This document shows positions 1 through 5,579 of a stretch of 34,762 nt of DNA, piece after piece. The stretch's first letter is position 1. Each line of letters begins with the position of its first letter. Made by a program: the position numbers and the translations under genes. Under the pieces are notes generated by a model. That model ran no database searches, was not told where the DNA came from, and worked only from the letters and a program-made list of their open reading frames with translations. The stretch lies in contig CAKZZO010000075.1 in assembly GCA_937885175.1 (NCBI GenBank), forward strand, positions 1 through 34,762, given 5' to 3'. This stretch comes from an uncultured Treponema sp. Lineage in GTDB: Bacteria > Spirochaetota > Spirochaetia > Treponematales > Treponemataceae.

Positions 1-2
1 TT

Positions 3-242
3 TTCCTATCGCAAATGGAAAATATCAGAGTTCCATTATTATCCCCTGACTTTCAGCAGAAAATCGAAGCCCTCGTTAAATCTGCTCACGAAAAACTCAG
101 CCGTTCAAAATCGCTATACGCACAGGCAGAAGACACGCTGCTTTCAGAACTTGGGCTAAAAGACTGGCAACCAAACCGCAATCGTCATTCTGAGGCACAA
201 AGTGCCGAAGAATCCAGATGTTTCGGCTATGCCTCAACATGA
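3..242 (+). CDS. C-terminal fragment of a type I restriction specificity subunit-like protein (partial)
   Basis: The reading frame is open to the left edge of the window, so this is the 3' end of a longer gene; the internal ATG at 15 is probably not the start. The visible residues (LLSPDFQQKIEALV, then a charged helix ending SELGLKDWQP) resemble the C-terminal coiled helix of type I restriction S subunits, which recognise DNA for HsdM/HsdR. The last 20 or so residues (from RHSEAQSAEESR) are encoded by the dispersed repeat at 184-268, and the stop codon TGA at 240-242 lies inside its right end, so the natural terminus has been replaced by repeat sequence. The hsdS assignment is by resemblance of a short tail only; the decayed hsdS-like tails at 815, 1614 and 2332 support it. 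Confidence 0.5.
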   Translation, partial: FLSQMENIRVPLLSPDFQQKIEALVKSAHEKLSRSKSLYAQAEDTLLSELGLKDWQPNRNRHSEAQSAEESRCFGYAST

Positions 243-268
243 CGGAGGACGCGGAAGTGTGGTATAAT
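184..268 (+). repeat. Dispersed GTCAT...ATGAC repeat, copy 1, with outward promoter
   Basis: The unit begins GTCATTCTGA (184-193) and its left part ends TCAACATGAC (234-243), so the ends are inverted (GTCAT / ATGAC). It continues GGAGGACGCGGA and a TATAAT box. The same layout recurs at 941-1026, and a related copy without the promoter end lies at 2404-2527. It codes for the last residues of the upstream hsdS-like fragment and supplies its stop codon. It is too short to code for a transposase; a non-autonomous repeat is the likeliest nature. Confidence 0.8.
240..268 (+). promoter_or_regulatory. Promoter of the MazF-type module, inside the repeat
   Basis: A perfect -10 box TATAAT lies at 263-268, with a weak -35 TGACGG at 240-245 and a 17-base spacer. 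The antitoxin start at 288 has a good ribosome binding site (GGAGGT, 277-282). Nearly the same promoter sequence is found in the second repeat copy (999-1026). Confidence 0.65.
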
Positions 269-287
269 AAAGATATGGAGGTGGCTT

Positions 288-485
288 ATGAGCGATATGG
301 CATTCGCAGATTTTACGGAACAAGTGCTGTCGCTGTCTTATGAACAGACAATTATTTTAATGTCCAAAATGCTGGAAAACTTGAAAACGAAGCGGCTAAG
401 TGAAGATTATGCCGAAATGGAAAATACTCTTGCCCGAAGTTCAATGAACGCAATGTGGGAGGAACTAAAAGATGATACATGGTGA
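288..485 (+). CDS. Putative antitoxin of a MazF/PemK-type toxin-antitoxin module
   Basis: A 65-residue acidic protein preceded by a strong ribosome binding site (GGAGGT, 6 bases before ATG) and overlapping the toxin gene by 14 bases, the usual arrangement of type II modules. The sequence is mostly helical with no recognisable ribbon-helix-helix or AbrB motif, so its family is not named. It is expected to bind and neutralise the downstream endoribonuclease and perhaps autoregulate the promoter at 240-268. The function comes from position and size, not from a recognised domain. Confidence 0.8.
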   Translation: MSDMAFADFTEQVLSLSYEQTIILMSKMLENLKTKRLSEDYAEMENTLARSSMNAMWEELKDDTW

Positions 486-813
486 AATTTGGCTCATAGA
501 TTTTGGTATTCCTGTCGGTAGTTTGCCATCAAAAATCCGTCCAGCTGTTGTTATGCAAAATGATTTGCTAGGCATAAAGGACTTGAACACTGCCGTCGTC
601 ATTCCATTTACATCAAATCTTGACCGTGCAGATTATGAGCCAAATATCTTGTTCACAAAATCTGAAACAGGACTTTCTAAAGATTCTGTTGCAGTTATTC
701 ATCTTATTGGTGCAGCTAACAAGTTTTGTTTTGAACGAAAAATCTCAAAATTATCAGAAGAAAACTATGCAAAACTTGTTTCCGCCGTTGCAAAATTGAT
801 TTCAAACAAATAG
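472..813 (+). CDS. MazF/PemK-family endoribonuclease toxin
   Basis: This 113-residue protein has the standard length and motifs of the MazF/PemK family of sequence-specific mRNA interferases. Near the N-terminus is GEIWLIDFG, followed by KIRPAVVMQND with the conserved Arg23, then VVIPFTSN with the conserved Thr47, and later the ETGLSKDS segment typical of the family. Arg and Thr are the residues expected to contribute to RNA cleavage. The gene overlaps the antitoxin by 14 bases and no key residue is missing, so the module looks intact. Its stop codon is followed at once by a decayed hsdS-like tail (815-895). Confidence 0.92.
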   Translation: MIHGEIWLIDFGIPVGSLPSKIRPAVVMQNDLLGIKDLNTAVVIPFTSNLDRADYEPNILFTKSETGLSKDSVAVIHLIGAANKFCFERKISKLSEENYAKLVSAVAKLISNK

Positions 814-814
814 T

Positions 815-895
815 GCGTTACGGCAGGAAAGCAAGCAGCTTTTGGAGAGCGCAAAGCAGGCGGTTGAGCGAGAAATTGAGAGAGTATCATTCTGA
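815..895 (+). pseudogene. hsdS-like C-terminal tail remnant 1
   Basis: Starting one base after the MazF-type stop codon, an open frame reads ALRQESKQLLESAKQAV and continues to VSF and a TGA at 893-895. The SKQLLESAKxAVExEIE pattern is typical of the last helix of type I restriction S subunits. There is no start codon or body of a gene. The terminal SF-stop comes from the first bases of the dispersed repeat (TCATTCTGA). Nearly the same peptide is encoded at 2332-2412, and a shorter version at 1614-1655. Confidence 0.6.
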
Positions 896-1026
896 CCTTG
901 CGCAACGCAACCGTCATTCTGACCTTGTGCAACATGACCGTCATTCTGAACGAACGTGAAGAATCTCAATCAAAAGATGTTTCGCCTACGGCTCAACATG
1001 ACGGAGGGCGCGGATTGTGGTATAAT
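887..1026 (+). repeat. Dispersed GTCAT...ATGAC repeat, copy 2, preceded by two 27-base tandem units
   Basis: Two 27-base tandem units (887-913 and 914-940), each starting TCATTCTGACCTTG and ending ACCG, lead into a full copy at 941-1026 that ends in ATGACGGAGGGCGCGGA and a TATAAT box. The full copy matches copy 1 at both ends but has a different middle. The partial tandem units suggest slippage or repeated insertion at the same spot. Confidence 0.8.
999..1026 (+). promoter_or_regulatory. Promoter of the PIN-type module, inside the repeat
   Basis: TATAAT lies at 1021-1026 and TGACGG at 999-1004, with a 16-base spacer. The sequence from CAACATGACGGAGG to TATAAT is almost the same as at 236-268. 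The antitoxin start at 1047 has a ribosome binding site (AGGAGGTG) just upstream. Confidence 0.65.
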
Positions 1027-1046
1027 GGAGTATAGGAGGTGAAAAA

Positions 1047-1262
1047 ATGCCGTATGCAGTTTTAGAAAGGAAAATAAGGACTCTGCCCGAAGAGTATTAT
1101 CAACTTGTGATTGACTATATCGACGAAATCATGGCGACTAAGGCGGAGAATAAAACATCTGCTTTCGGAATAGCCGCAAAATTTGCAAATCCCGCCTTGA
1201 TAGGGACTGAAAAAGAAGCAATGGCAAAGACTTTCGGAGAAAAGTATGAGAACTTTGATTGA
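1047..1262 (+). CDS. Putative antitoxin of a PIN-domain toxin-antitoxin module
   Basis: A 71-residue protein beginning MPYAVLERKIRTLPEE, a pattern seen in small antitoxins paired with PIN toxins (DUF2281-like; the family is named from memory with moderate confidence). The C-terminal half (AFGIAAKFANPALIG) probably wraps the toxin. A strong ribosome binding site (AGGAGGTG, about 6 bases before ATG) and the promoter at 999-1026 precede it, and it overlaps the toxin gene by 17 bases. Confidence 0.85.
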   Translation: MPYAVLERKIRTLPEEYYQLVIDYIDEIMATKAENKTSAFGIAAKFANPALIGTEKEAMAKTFGEKYENFD

Positions 1263-1614
1263 TGCGAACGTGATACTTCGATATGTGCTGAATGATATTC
1301 CCGAAATGGCACAAAAAAGTGCAGAAATTGTTAGAAACGGTGCATTCACTACACCTGAAATTCTAGCGGAAGTTTCCTATGTGTTGCGAAAGGTTTATCA
1401 AATGACACGAGAACAATCGGCGGCAACTATAAAGGCGATTCTCAACGATGTGTATACTGACGAAAAAGAGATTTTGCACTATGCAATGGATTTATACGCT
1501 TCTTCGTCTTTAGATTTTGTGGATTGTGTAATCGTTGCACGGCACAACATTGCAGACATTCCCGTTTTTTCATTCGACAAGAAATTGAACCATAGGCTTG
1601 TGGAAAATTGCTGA
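1246..1614 (+). CDS. PIN-domain ribonuclease toxin (VapC-like)
   Basis: A 122-residue PIN-domain protein. The acidic metal-binding set expected of an active PIN nuclease is present: Asp6 in LIDANVILRY, Glu42 in AEVSYVL, Asp90/Asp93 in LDFVDCVIVAR and Asp111 in SFDKKL. PIN toxins of this kind cleave tRNA or rRNA when released from their antitoxin. It starts inside the antitoxin gene (17-base overlap) and ends at full family length, so the module looks functional. The last bases of its stop codon abut another hsdS-like tail remnant. Confidence 0.92.
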   Translation: MRTLIDANVILRYVLNDIPEMAQKSAEIVRNGAFTTPEILAEVSYVLRKVYQMTREQSAATIKAILNDVYTDEKEILHYAMDLYASSSLDFVDCVIVARHNIADIPVFSFDKKLNHRLVENC

Positions 1615-1655
1615 TTATCCCAAAGCGGGCGGTTGAAGAGGAGATTGAAAAATAA
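1614..1655 (+). pseudogene. hsdS-like C-terminal tail remnant 2 (short)
   Basis: Overlapping the end of the PIN gene by one base, a different frame reads IIPKRAVEEEIEK and then stops at TAA (1653-1655). KRAVEEEIE matches the tail encoded at 2332-2412 at the DNA level (AAGCGGGCGGTTGAAGAGGA). Here no dispersed repeat follows. Short, but the exact match to the other tail makes chance unlikely. Confidence 0.5.
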
Positions 1656-1668
1656 ATATACAATAATA

Positions 1669-1697
1669 TTGTTTTTATAATCTTTTTGTAGTATATT
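1669..1697 (+). promoter_or_regulatory. Candidate promoter of the RelB/YafQ-type module
   Basis: TTGTTT (1669-1674) and TATATT (1692-1697) are separated by 17 bases, 32 bases before the ATG at 1730. A second -10-like TATAAT lies at 1676-1681 without a good -35. A ribosome binding site (AAAGGAGA, 1717-1724) follows. Confidence 0.45.
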
Positions 1698-1729
1698 TGT
1701 AGTCGAAAAATCAAAAAAAGGAGATTTCT

Positions 1730-2005
1730 ATGGCTACAGCAGTATTACAAACAAGAGTAGATACAAAGACAAAGCAGGAAGCAGAAGGACTTTTTGAATC
1801 TTTAGGCTTGGATATGACAACGGCAATACGTTTGTTTTTACGTCAGGCAGTAAATCAACAGCGAATTCCTTTTGACATAGTTCCGCCACAATATAATTTT
1901 ACAGAAGAAACGCTTTCTGCCATTGAAGAAGCACGCCGAATCAGCAAAGACGATTCTGTAAAATCATATTCGAGTGCAAAAGAACTCTTTGAGGATTGCG
2001 AATAA
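1730..2005 (+). CDS. RelB/DinJ-family antitoxin
   Basis: This 91-residue protein has the N-terminal ribbon-helix-helix pattern of the RelB/DinJ family: a strand with LQTRVDTKTK, then helices through GLDMTTAIRLFLRQAV, then RIPFDI, followed by a C-terminal region that wraps the toxin. In this family the N-terminus dimerises and binds the operator of its own promoter. AAAGGAGA lies 5 bases before the ATG. The stop codon overlaps the toxin start by one base (TAATG), so the two are translationally coupled. Confidence 0.93.
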   Translation: MATAVLQTRVDTKTKQEAEGLFESLGLDMTTAIRLFLRQAVNQQRIPFDIVPPQYNFTEETLSAIEEARRISKDDSVKSYSSAKELFEDCE

Positions 2006-2304
2006 TGGAATGTATTTTAAAGAAAACTTCGCAATTCAAGGCAAGTTTTAAACTTGCGAAAAAACGAGGTTTAGATATTTCACTACTTGAGGAAGTTGTT
2101 GATAAGCTGATGAAAGACGAAAAACTTGATGAAAAATACCGCAATCATCAGCTTGTCGGTAATTTTAAAGATGTCTGGGAATGTCATATACAACCTGATT
2201 GGCTTTTGTTGTATCTGAAAGAATATGATGACAAAATGAAAAAGAATGTACTTGTATTGACCTTGGTTAATACTGGAACTCACAGCGATATTTTTAAGAA
2301 GTAA
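2005..2304 (+). CDS. YafQ-family mRNA interferase toxin
   Basis: A 99-residue RelE-superfamily toxin of the YafQ type, which cleaves mRNA on the ribosome. The catalytic set expected from the family is visible: His48 (NHQLVG), His61 and Asp65 (ECHIQPDW), His93 and Phe97 (GTHSDIF). The ATG at 2005 is preferred over the in-frame TTG at 1996 because it makes the usual TAATG overlap with the antitoxin stop codon. The module appears intact. An hsdS-like tail remnant follows 27 bases after the stop. Confidence 0.93.
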   Translation: MECILKKTSQFKASFKLAKKRGLDISLLEEVVDKLMKDEKLDEKYRNHQLVGNFKDVWECHIQPDWLLLYLKEYDDKMKKNVLVLTLVNTGTHSDIFKK

Positions 2305-2331
2305 ATTACTTTTCTCATACAGACCTCGTTT

Positions 2332-2412
2332 GCGTTACGGCTGATGAGCAAGCAGCTTTTAGAGAGTGCAAAGCGGGCGGTTGAAGAGGAGATTGAGGGT
2401 GTATCATTCTGA
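2332..2412 (+). pseudogene. hsdS-like C-terminal tail remnant 3
   Basis: An open frame reads ALRLMSKQLLESAKRAV and continues EEEIEGVSF to a TGA at 2410-2412. It differs from remnant 1 at only a few residues and, like it, takes its last residues and stop codon from the start of the dispersed repeat. The frame extends a few codons upstream (to about 2320) without a start codon. No body of a gene is present. Confidence 0.6.
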
Positions 2413-2527
2413 ACGAACGTGAAGAATCTCATTTACAAATAGATGTTTCGCTTGCGCTCAACATGACAGTGACACTACGGCTCAACATGACAACCGTCAT
2501 TCTGACCTTGTGTAAGCTAAAAACATG
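2404..2527 (+). repeat. Dispersed GTCAT...ATGAC repeat, copy 3 and partial extra units
   Basis: It starts TCATTCTGAACGAACGTGAA, as in the middle copy, includes GATGTTTCGC and GCTCAACATGAC, then repeats CTACGGCTCAACATGAC and ends with a partial unit (GTCATTCTGACCTTGTG). It lacks the GGAGG...TATAAT promoter end of copies 1 and 2. The rest of 2413-2663 contains nothing else gene-like apart from the promoter below. Confidence 0.75.
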
Positions 2528-2591
2528 AAGATTGACATTTGACCTAAAAGAAAAAAGTGCAAGGAAAGAAGCCGAAACGATAAAAATTTTC

Positions 2592-2619
2592 TTTATAAAA
2601 TGGTAAAAAGGTGTACAAT
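2592..2619 (+). promoter_or_regulatory. Candidate promoter of the chemoreceptor gene
   Basis: TTTATA (2592-2597) and TACAAT (2614-2619) with a 16-base spacer lie about 45 bases before the ATG at 2664. This is a weak-to-moderate match, and no other candidate in the gap is better. Confidence 0.35.
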
Positions 2620-2663
2620 TGATATGATTTTTGAAAAAAATTGGACATCTAGGGAAAGAAAGT

Positions 2664-4748
2664 ATGAAAAACAAAAAATACATGTCACTTCAGAGCGAGC
2701 TTTTGGTTGGAACAATCGGTTCAATGCTGATTGTCGCACTCTTTTTGAGCATTTCTTATATTTTTGTTTTTAGGAACATTCTCAACAAATCCACTGTCAA
2801 TTCCGTCAACCAGACCATGGAAACGCTGAACAAAGAAATTTCTGGCATTCTTGGCGAATACAACGACATGGTCTTAAATCTTTCAAATGTGATTCCCGCC
2901 CTTGACGGCGACCGCGAAATGATGAAAGATGTGATTCAGAGCATGGGTAAAGACCTTCCTCCTGAAACGCTTTTGTACTATGCCACGGCGGAGCAAATCT
3001 GGGAGGGCGATACGCTTATTTCTCATTCTGGCTGGGAAGCACCAGGTGACTTTGACATGCAATCCCGGCTCTGGCACAAAAATGCTGTGTCAAACCGCAA
3101 TAAAATCTGCTACACAGAGCCCTTTAACGATGTGAACACGGGAAAAATCATCGTTACCATAAGTTACAATGTTCTGGACACAAATGGTAACCTTATCGGA
3201 GTCTCGACCTTTGACATCGTCCTTGACGCTCTTTCTGAGGCAGTTAAAAAAATCACTCTTTCTGAGCACAGCAAAATCAACATCATCACAAAAGAAGGTC
3301 TCTACCTCACCAACAATGATTCTTCTGCCATTATGAGCAGGAATTATTTTGACGAAGTTTCATTCAAGCAGTATGCCAAAGCATCCTATCTTGACGGAAA
3401 TGCAAAATCCTTTATTGAAAAAAATGCTTTTTACGGAGTCCATCAGATTGAGGGCACTGAATGGTTTATCGTTGCAGATGGTCTGGTTTCTGATTTCTCT
3501 GGCGAATATATGATAATTATCCTTCAGGTTCTTGCAACCCTCGTCGTTATTATCATTGTGATGGTTGCTGTTGACCTTGTTCTTTCAAACCGCGTTTCAA
3601 ACTGCTTCAAAATCATTGCTAACGGCTGTGATGCAATTGCCCGGGGCGACTTTTCAAAAAAATATCCCGATTTCTTCACCAAAGAAGCATCGATGCTGGC
3701 AAAGGGATTCAACACCTTCTCCGAAAGGCTCCAGGGAATTATTGAGAGCATGAAGCAGTCAAAAGTTTCACTTGCAAAGGCTGGACAAGCCCTCAATGAT
3801 GGAACGAAAAATACTCAGGCTGCCATTACTCAGGCACTTTCAAGCATCAGCAGCATGAGCGAAAACCTTGGCAAGCAAAACAAAAGCGTTGAGCAGACTT
3901 CCGGCACTATGAGTGAGGTGCTCAACGATATTCGCTCTTTGGAAAATCTCGTGGACTCTCAGTCTCACTCGGTACACGATGCATCTGGTGCAGTTGAAGA
4001 GATGATTGCAAATATCGGTGAAGTAAACCGCTCTGTTGATAAAATGGCGTCTTCTTTTGGTCTTCTTGCCAATGATGCGGAAAACGGCGCAAAGACTCAA
4101 AGTGAACTTCAAGAAAAAATCAGCGAAATTGAAACTCAGTCCAAACTGTTGAGCGAGGCAAACACCGTCATTGCAAACATCGCAAGCCAGACAAATCTTC
4201 TTGCCATGAATGCGGCAATCGAGGCGGCTCACGCAGGCGAAGCAGGAAAAGGCTTTGCCGTTGTTGCTGATGAAATCAGAAAACTTTCAGAAACTTCTAC
4301 CACTCAGTCAAAGACGATTGGCGACCAGTTGGGCAGGATTCAGAGCACAATCGGCACTGTTGTTGAGGCAACTCAGCGGGGTGTTCAGGGCTATGCCCAT
4401 CTTGCAAATGAAATCAAGGAAACGGACACGCTGGTTCAGCAGATAAAGGCCGCCATGACGGAGCAGCAGGAAGGTTCAGCCCAGATTACAGATGCCCTGC
4501 GCACCTTGAATGACAGTTCCCAGCAGGTTCAGAAAGCCTCTCAGTCAATGACAGCGGCTGGGCGCACCATTATGGAACAGGTTGGTGACCTTCAGAATGA
4601 GACAGGTGCAATGAAGACCGGCATGAACGAAATGAGCGCAAGTGCAGAGCAGATTAACGAAACAGGTTCTGCTTTGAGCGAGATTTCTTCTATCATGGAG
4701 CAGTCCATTGCGGAAATCGGACGACAGGTTGATCAGTTTGAGGGCTAG
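2664..4748 (+). CDS. Methyl-accepting chemotaxis protein with double Cache sensor domain (canonical tip)
   Basis: A 694-residue chemoreceptor. The ATG at 2664 is preferred over the TTG at 2631 because AGGGAAAG lies 5-6 bases before it and the protein then begins with a short basic stretch before TM1 (about residues 13-37). A periplasmic region of about 240 residues has Cache-type features (PETLLYYAT, RLWHKNA, NLIGVSTFDIVLDAL). TM2 lies at about 282-305, followed by a HAMP-like linker and a long coiled-coil signalling domain. The hairpin tip (about 505-545) is canonical: NLLAMNAAIEAAHAGEAGKG then FAVVADEIRKLSE. That differs from the three receptors at 25448-30982, so this one probably signals through a different CheA/CheW array encoded elsewhere, likely the flagellar one. 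The ligand cannot be told. Confidence 0.95.
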   Translation: MKNKKYMSLQSELLVGTIGSMLIVALFLSISYIFVFRNILNKSTVNSVNQTMETLNKEISGILGEYNDMVLNLSNVIPALDGDREMMKDVIQSMGKDLPPETLLYYATAEQIWEGDTLISHSGWEAPGDFDMQSRLWHKNAVSNRNKICYTEPFNDVNTGKIIVTISYNVLDTNGNLIGVSTFDIVLDALSEAVKKITLSEHSKINIITKEGLYLTNNDSSAIMSRNYFDEVSFKQYAKASYLDGNAKSFIEKNAFYGVHQIEGTEWFIVADGLVSDFSGEYMIIILQVLATLVVIIIVMVAVDLVLSNRVSNCFKIIANGCDAIARGDFSKKYPDFFTKEASMLAKGFNTFSERLQGIIESMKQSKVSLAKAGQALNDGTKNTQAAITQALSSISSMSENLGKQNKSVEQTSGTMSEVLNDIRSLENLVDSQSHSVHDASGAVEEMIANIGEVNRSVDKMASSFGLLANDAENGAKTQSELQEKISEIETQSKLLSEANTVIANIASQTNLLAMNAAIEAAHAGEAGKGFAVVADEIRKLSETSTTQSKTIGDQLGRIQSTIGTVVEATQRGVQGYAHLANEIKETDTLVQQIKAAMTEQQEGSAQITDALRTLNDSSQQVQKASQSMTAAGRTIMEQVGDLQNETGAMKTGMNEMSASAEQINETGSALSEISSIMEQSIAEIGRQVDQFEG

Positions 4749-4784
4749 GGCTTTGGCATCTTGCACAAGTTGAACAGTGTTGCC

Positions 4785-5573
4785 CTAGCCTAATGCCACA
4801 TCAAGCACCATCATCAGTGCAAAGCCAAGGGCAAAGCCCAGGGTACAAACATCAGTTTTTTCGTCTCGGCTGGCTTCAGGCAGCAATTCTTCCACGACTA
4901 CATAAATCATTGCGCCAGCGGCAAAGGCAAGAAGATAGGGCAAAAAAGGAAGCACAAGAGAAGTAAGCAGAATCGTAACGAGGGCGGCGACTGGCTCTAC
5001 CGCCCCGGAAAGTGTGCCATACATAAAGGAGCGCAATTTGCCGTTTCCTTCGGCACGGAGGGGCATGGAAATAATGGCTCCCTCTGGAAAGTTCTGTATG
5101 GCAATACCCAGGGAAAGAGCAAGGGCTTCCGTTGCCGTAATTTCCGTGCCGCCGCTCAAAAAACTTGCAAAGACCACGCCTACCGCCATGCCTTCTGGAA
5201 TATTGTGCAGCGTAACGGCAAAGACCAGCATCATGGTGCGGCTGATTTTATTGACTTTTGATTGCGGTCCTTCGGGAGACTGGGCCATTGCATGCAGGTG
5301 GGGCGTAACCCTGTCCAGCAAAAACAAAAATGCCACGCCCAGCACAAGTCCTGTCAGTGCAGGAAGAAAGGCAAGCCGTCCCAGGGGCTCGGACATTTCC
5401 ATTGCAGGAATCAAAAGCGACCATACGCTAGCCGCAATCATCACGCCTGCCGCAAAGCCAAGCAAGGCTCGTTGTACGGTGTCGTTCATTTTGCGCTTCA
5501 TAAAGAAAACGCATGCGGCCCCCAATGTCGTTCCTGCAAAGGGAATTGCAAGTCCCCAGAAAGTCAGTTCCAT
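4785..5573 (-). CDS. ZIP-family divalent metal transporter
   Basis: A 262-residue inner-membrane protein with about eight hydrophobic segments. The metal-binding motifs of the bacterial ZupT/GufA branch are present: HNIPEGMAVGV near residue 121 (TM4), QNFPEGAIISMPL near 158 (TM5) and VVEELLPEA near 226. A His-containing loop (DRVTPHLHAMAQ) separates TM3 from TM4, as usual in ZIP proteins. It should import zinc or another divalent metal; the exact ion cannot be read from sequence. The start lies 6 bases after the glutamine synthetase stop codon, so the two genes are almost certainly one transcript. Confidence 0.93.
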   Translation of the reverse strand: MELTFWGLAIPFAGTTLGAACVFFMKRKMNDTVQRALLGFAAGVMIAASVWSLLIPAMEMSEPLGRLAFLPALTGLVLGVAFLFLLDRVTPHLHAMAQSPEGPQSKVNKISRTMMLVFAVTLHNIPEGMAVGVVFASFLSGGTEITATEALALSLGIAIQNFPEGAIISMPLRAEGNGKLRSFMYGTLSGAVEPVAALVTILLTSLVLPFLPYLLAFAAGAMIYVVVEELLPEASRDEKTDVCTLGFALGFALMMVLDVALG

Positions 5574-5579
5574 AAATGC

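Noticed and set aside
887..940. Two 27-base tandem units as a possible CRISPR start
   Set aside because: There are only two units, with no spacer of regular length between them, and they match the dispersed repeat.
184..2527. Dispersed repeat as an insertion sequence
   Set aside because: No transposase frame lies between its ends and no target duplication could be seen; it is at most a non-autonomous element.
2631..2663. TTG start for the first chemoreceptor
   Set aside because: No ribosome binding site fits it, while the ATG at 2664 has AGGGAAAG at good spacing and gives a normal receptor N-terminus.
3840..4232. A 130-codon minus-strand frame inside the first chemoreceptor
   Set aside because: Shadow of the conserved signalling domain; its Cys-rich product has no family features.
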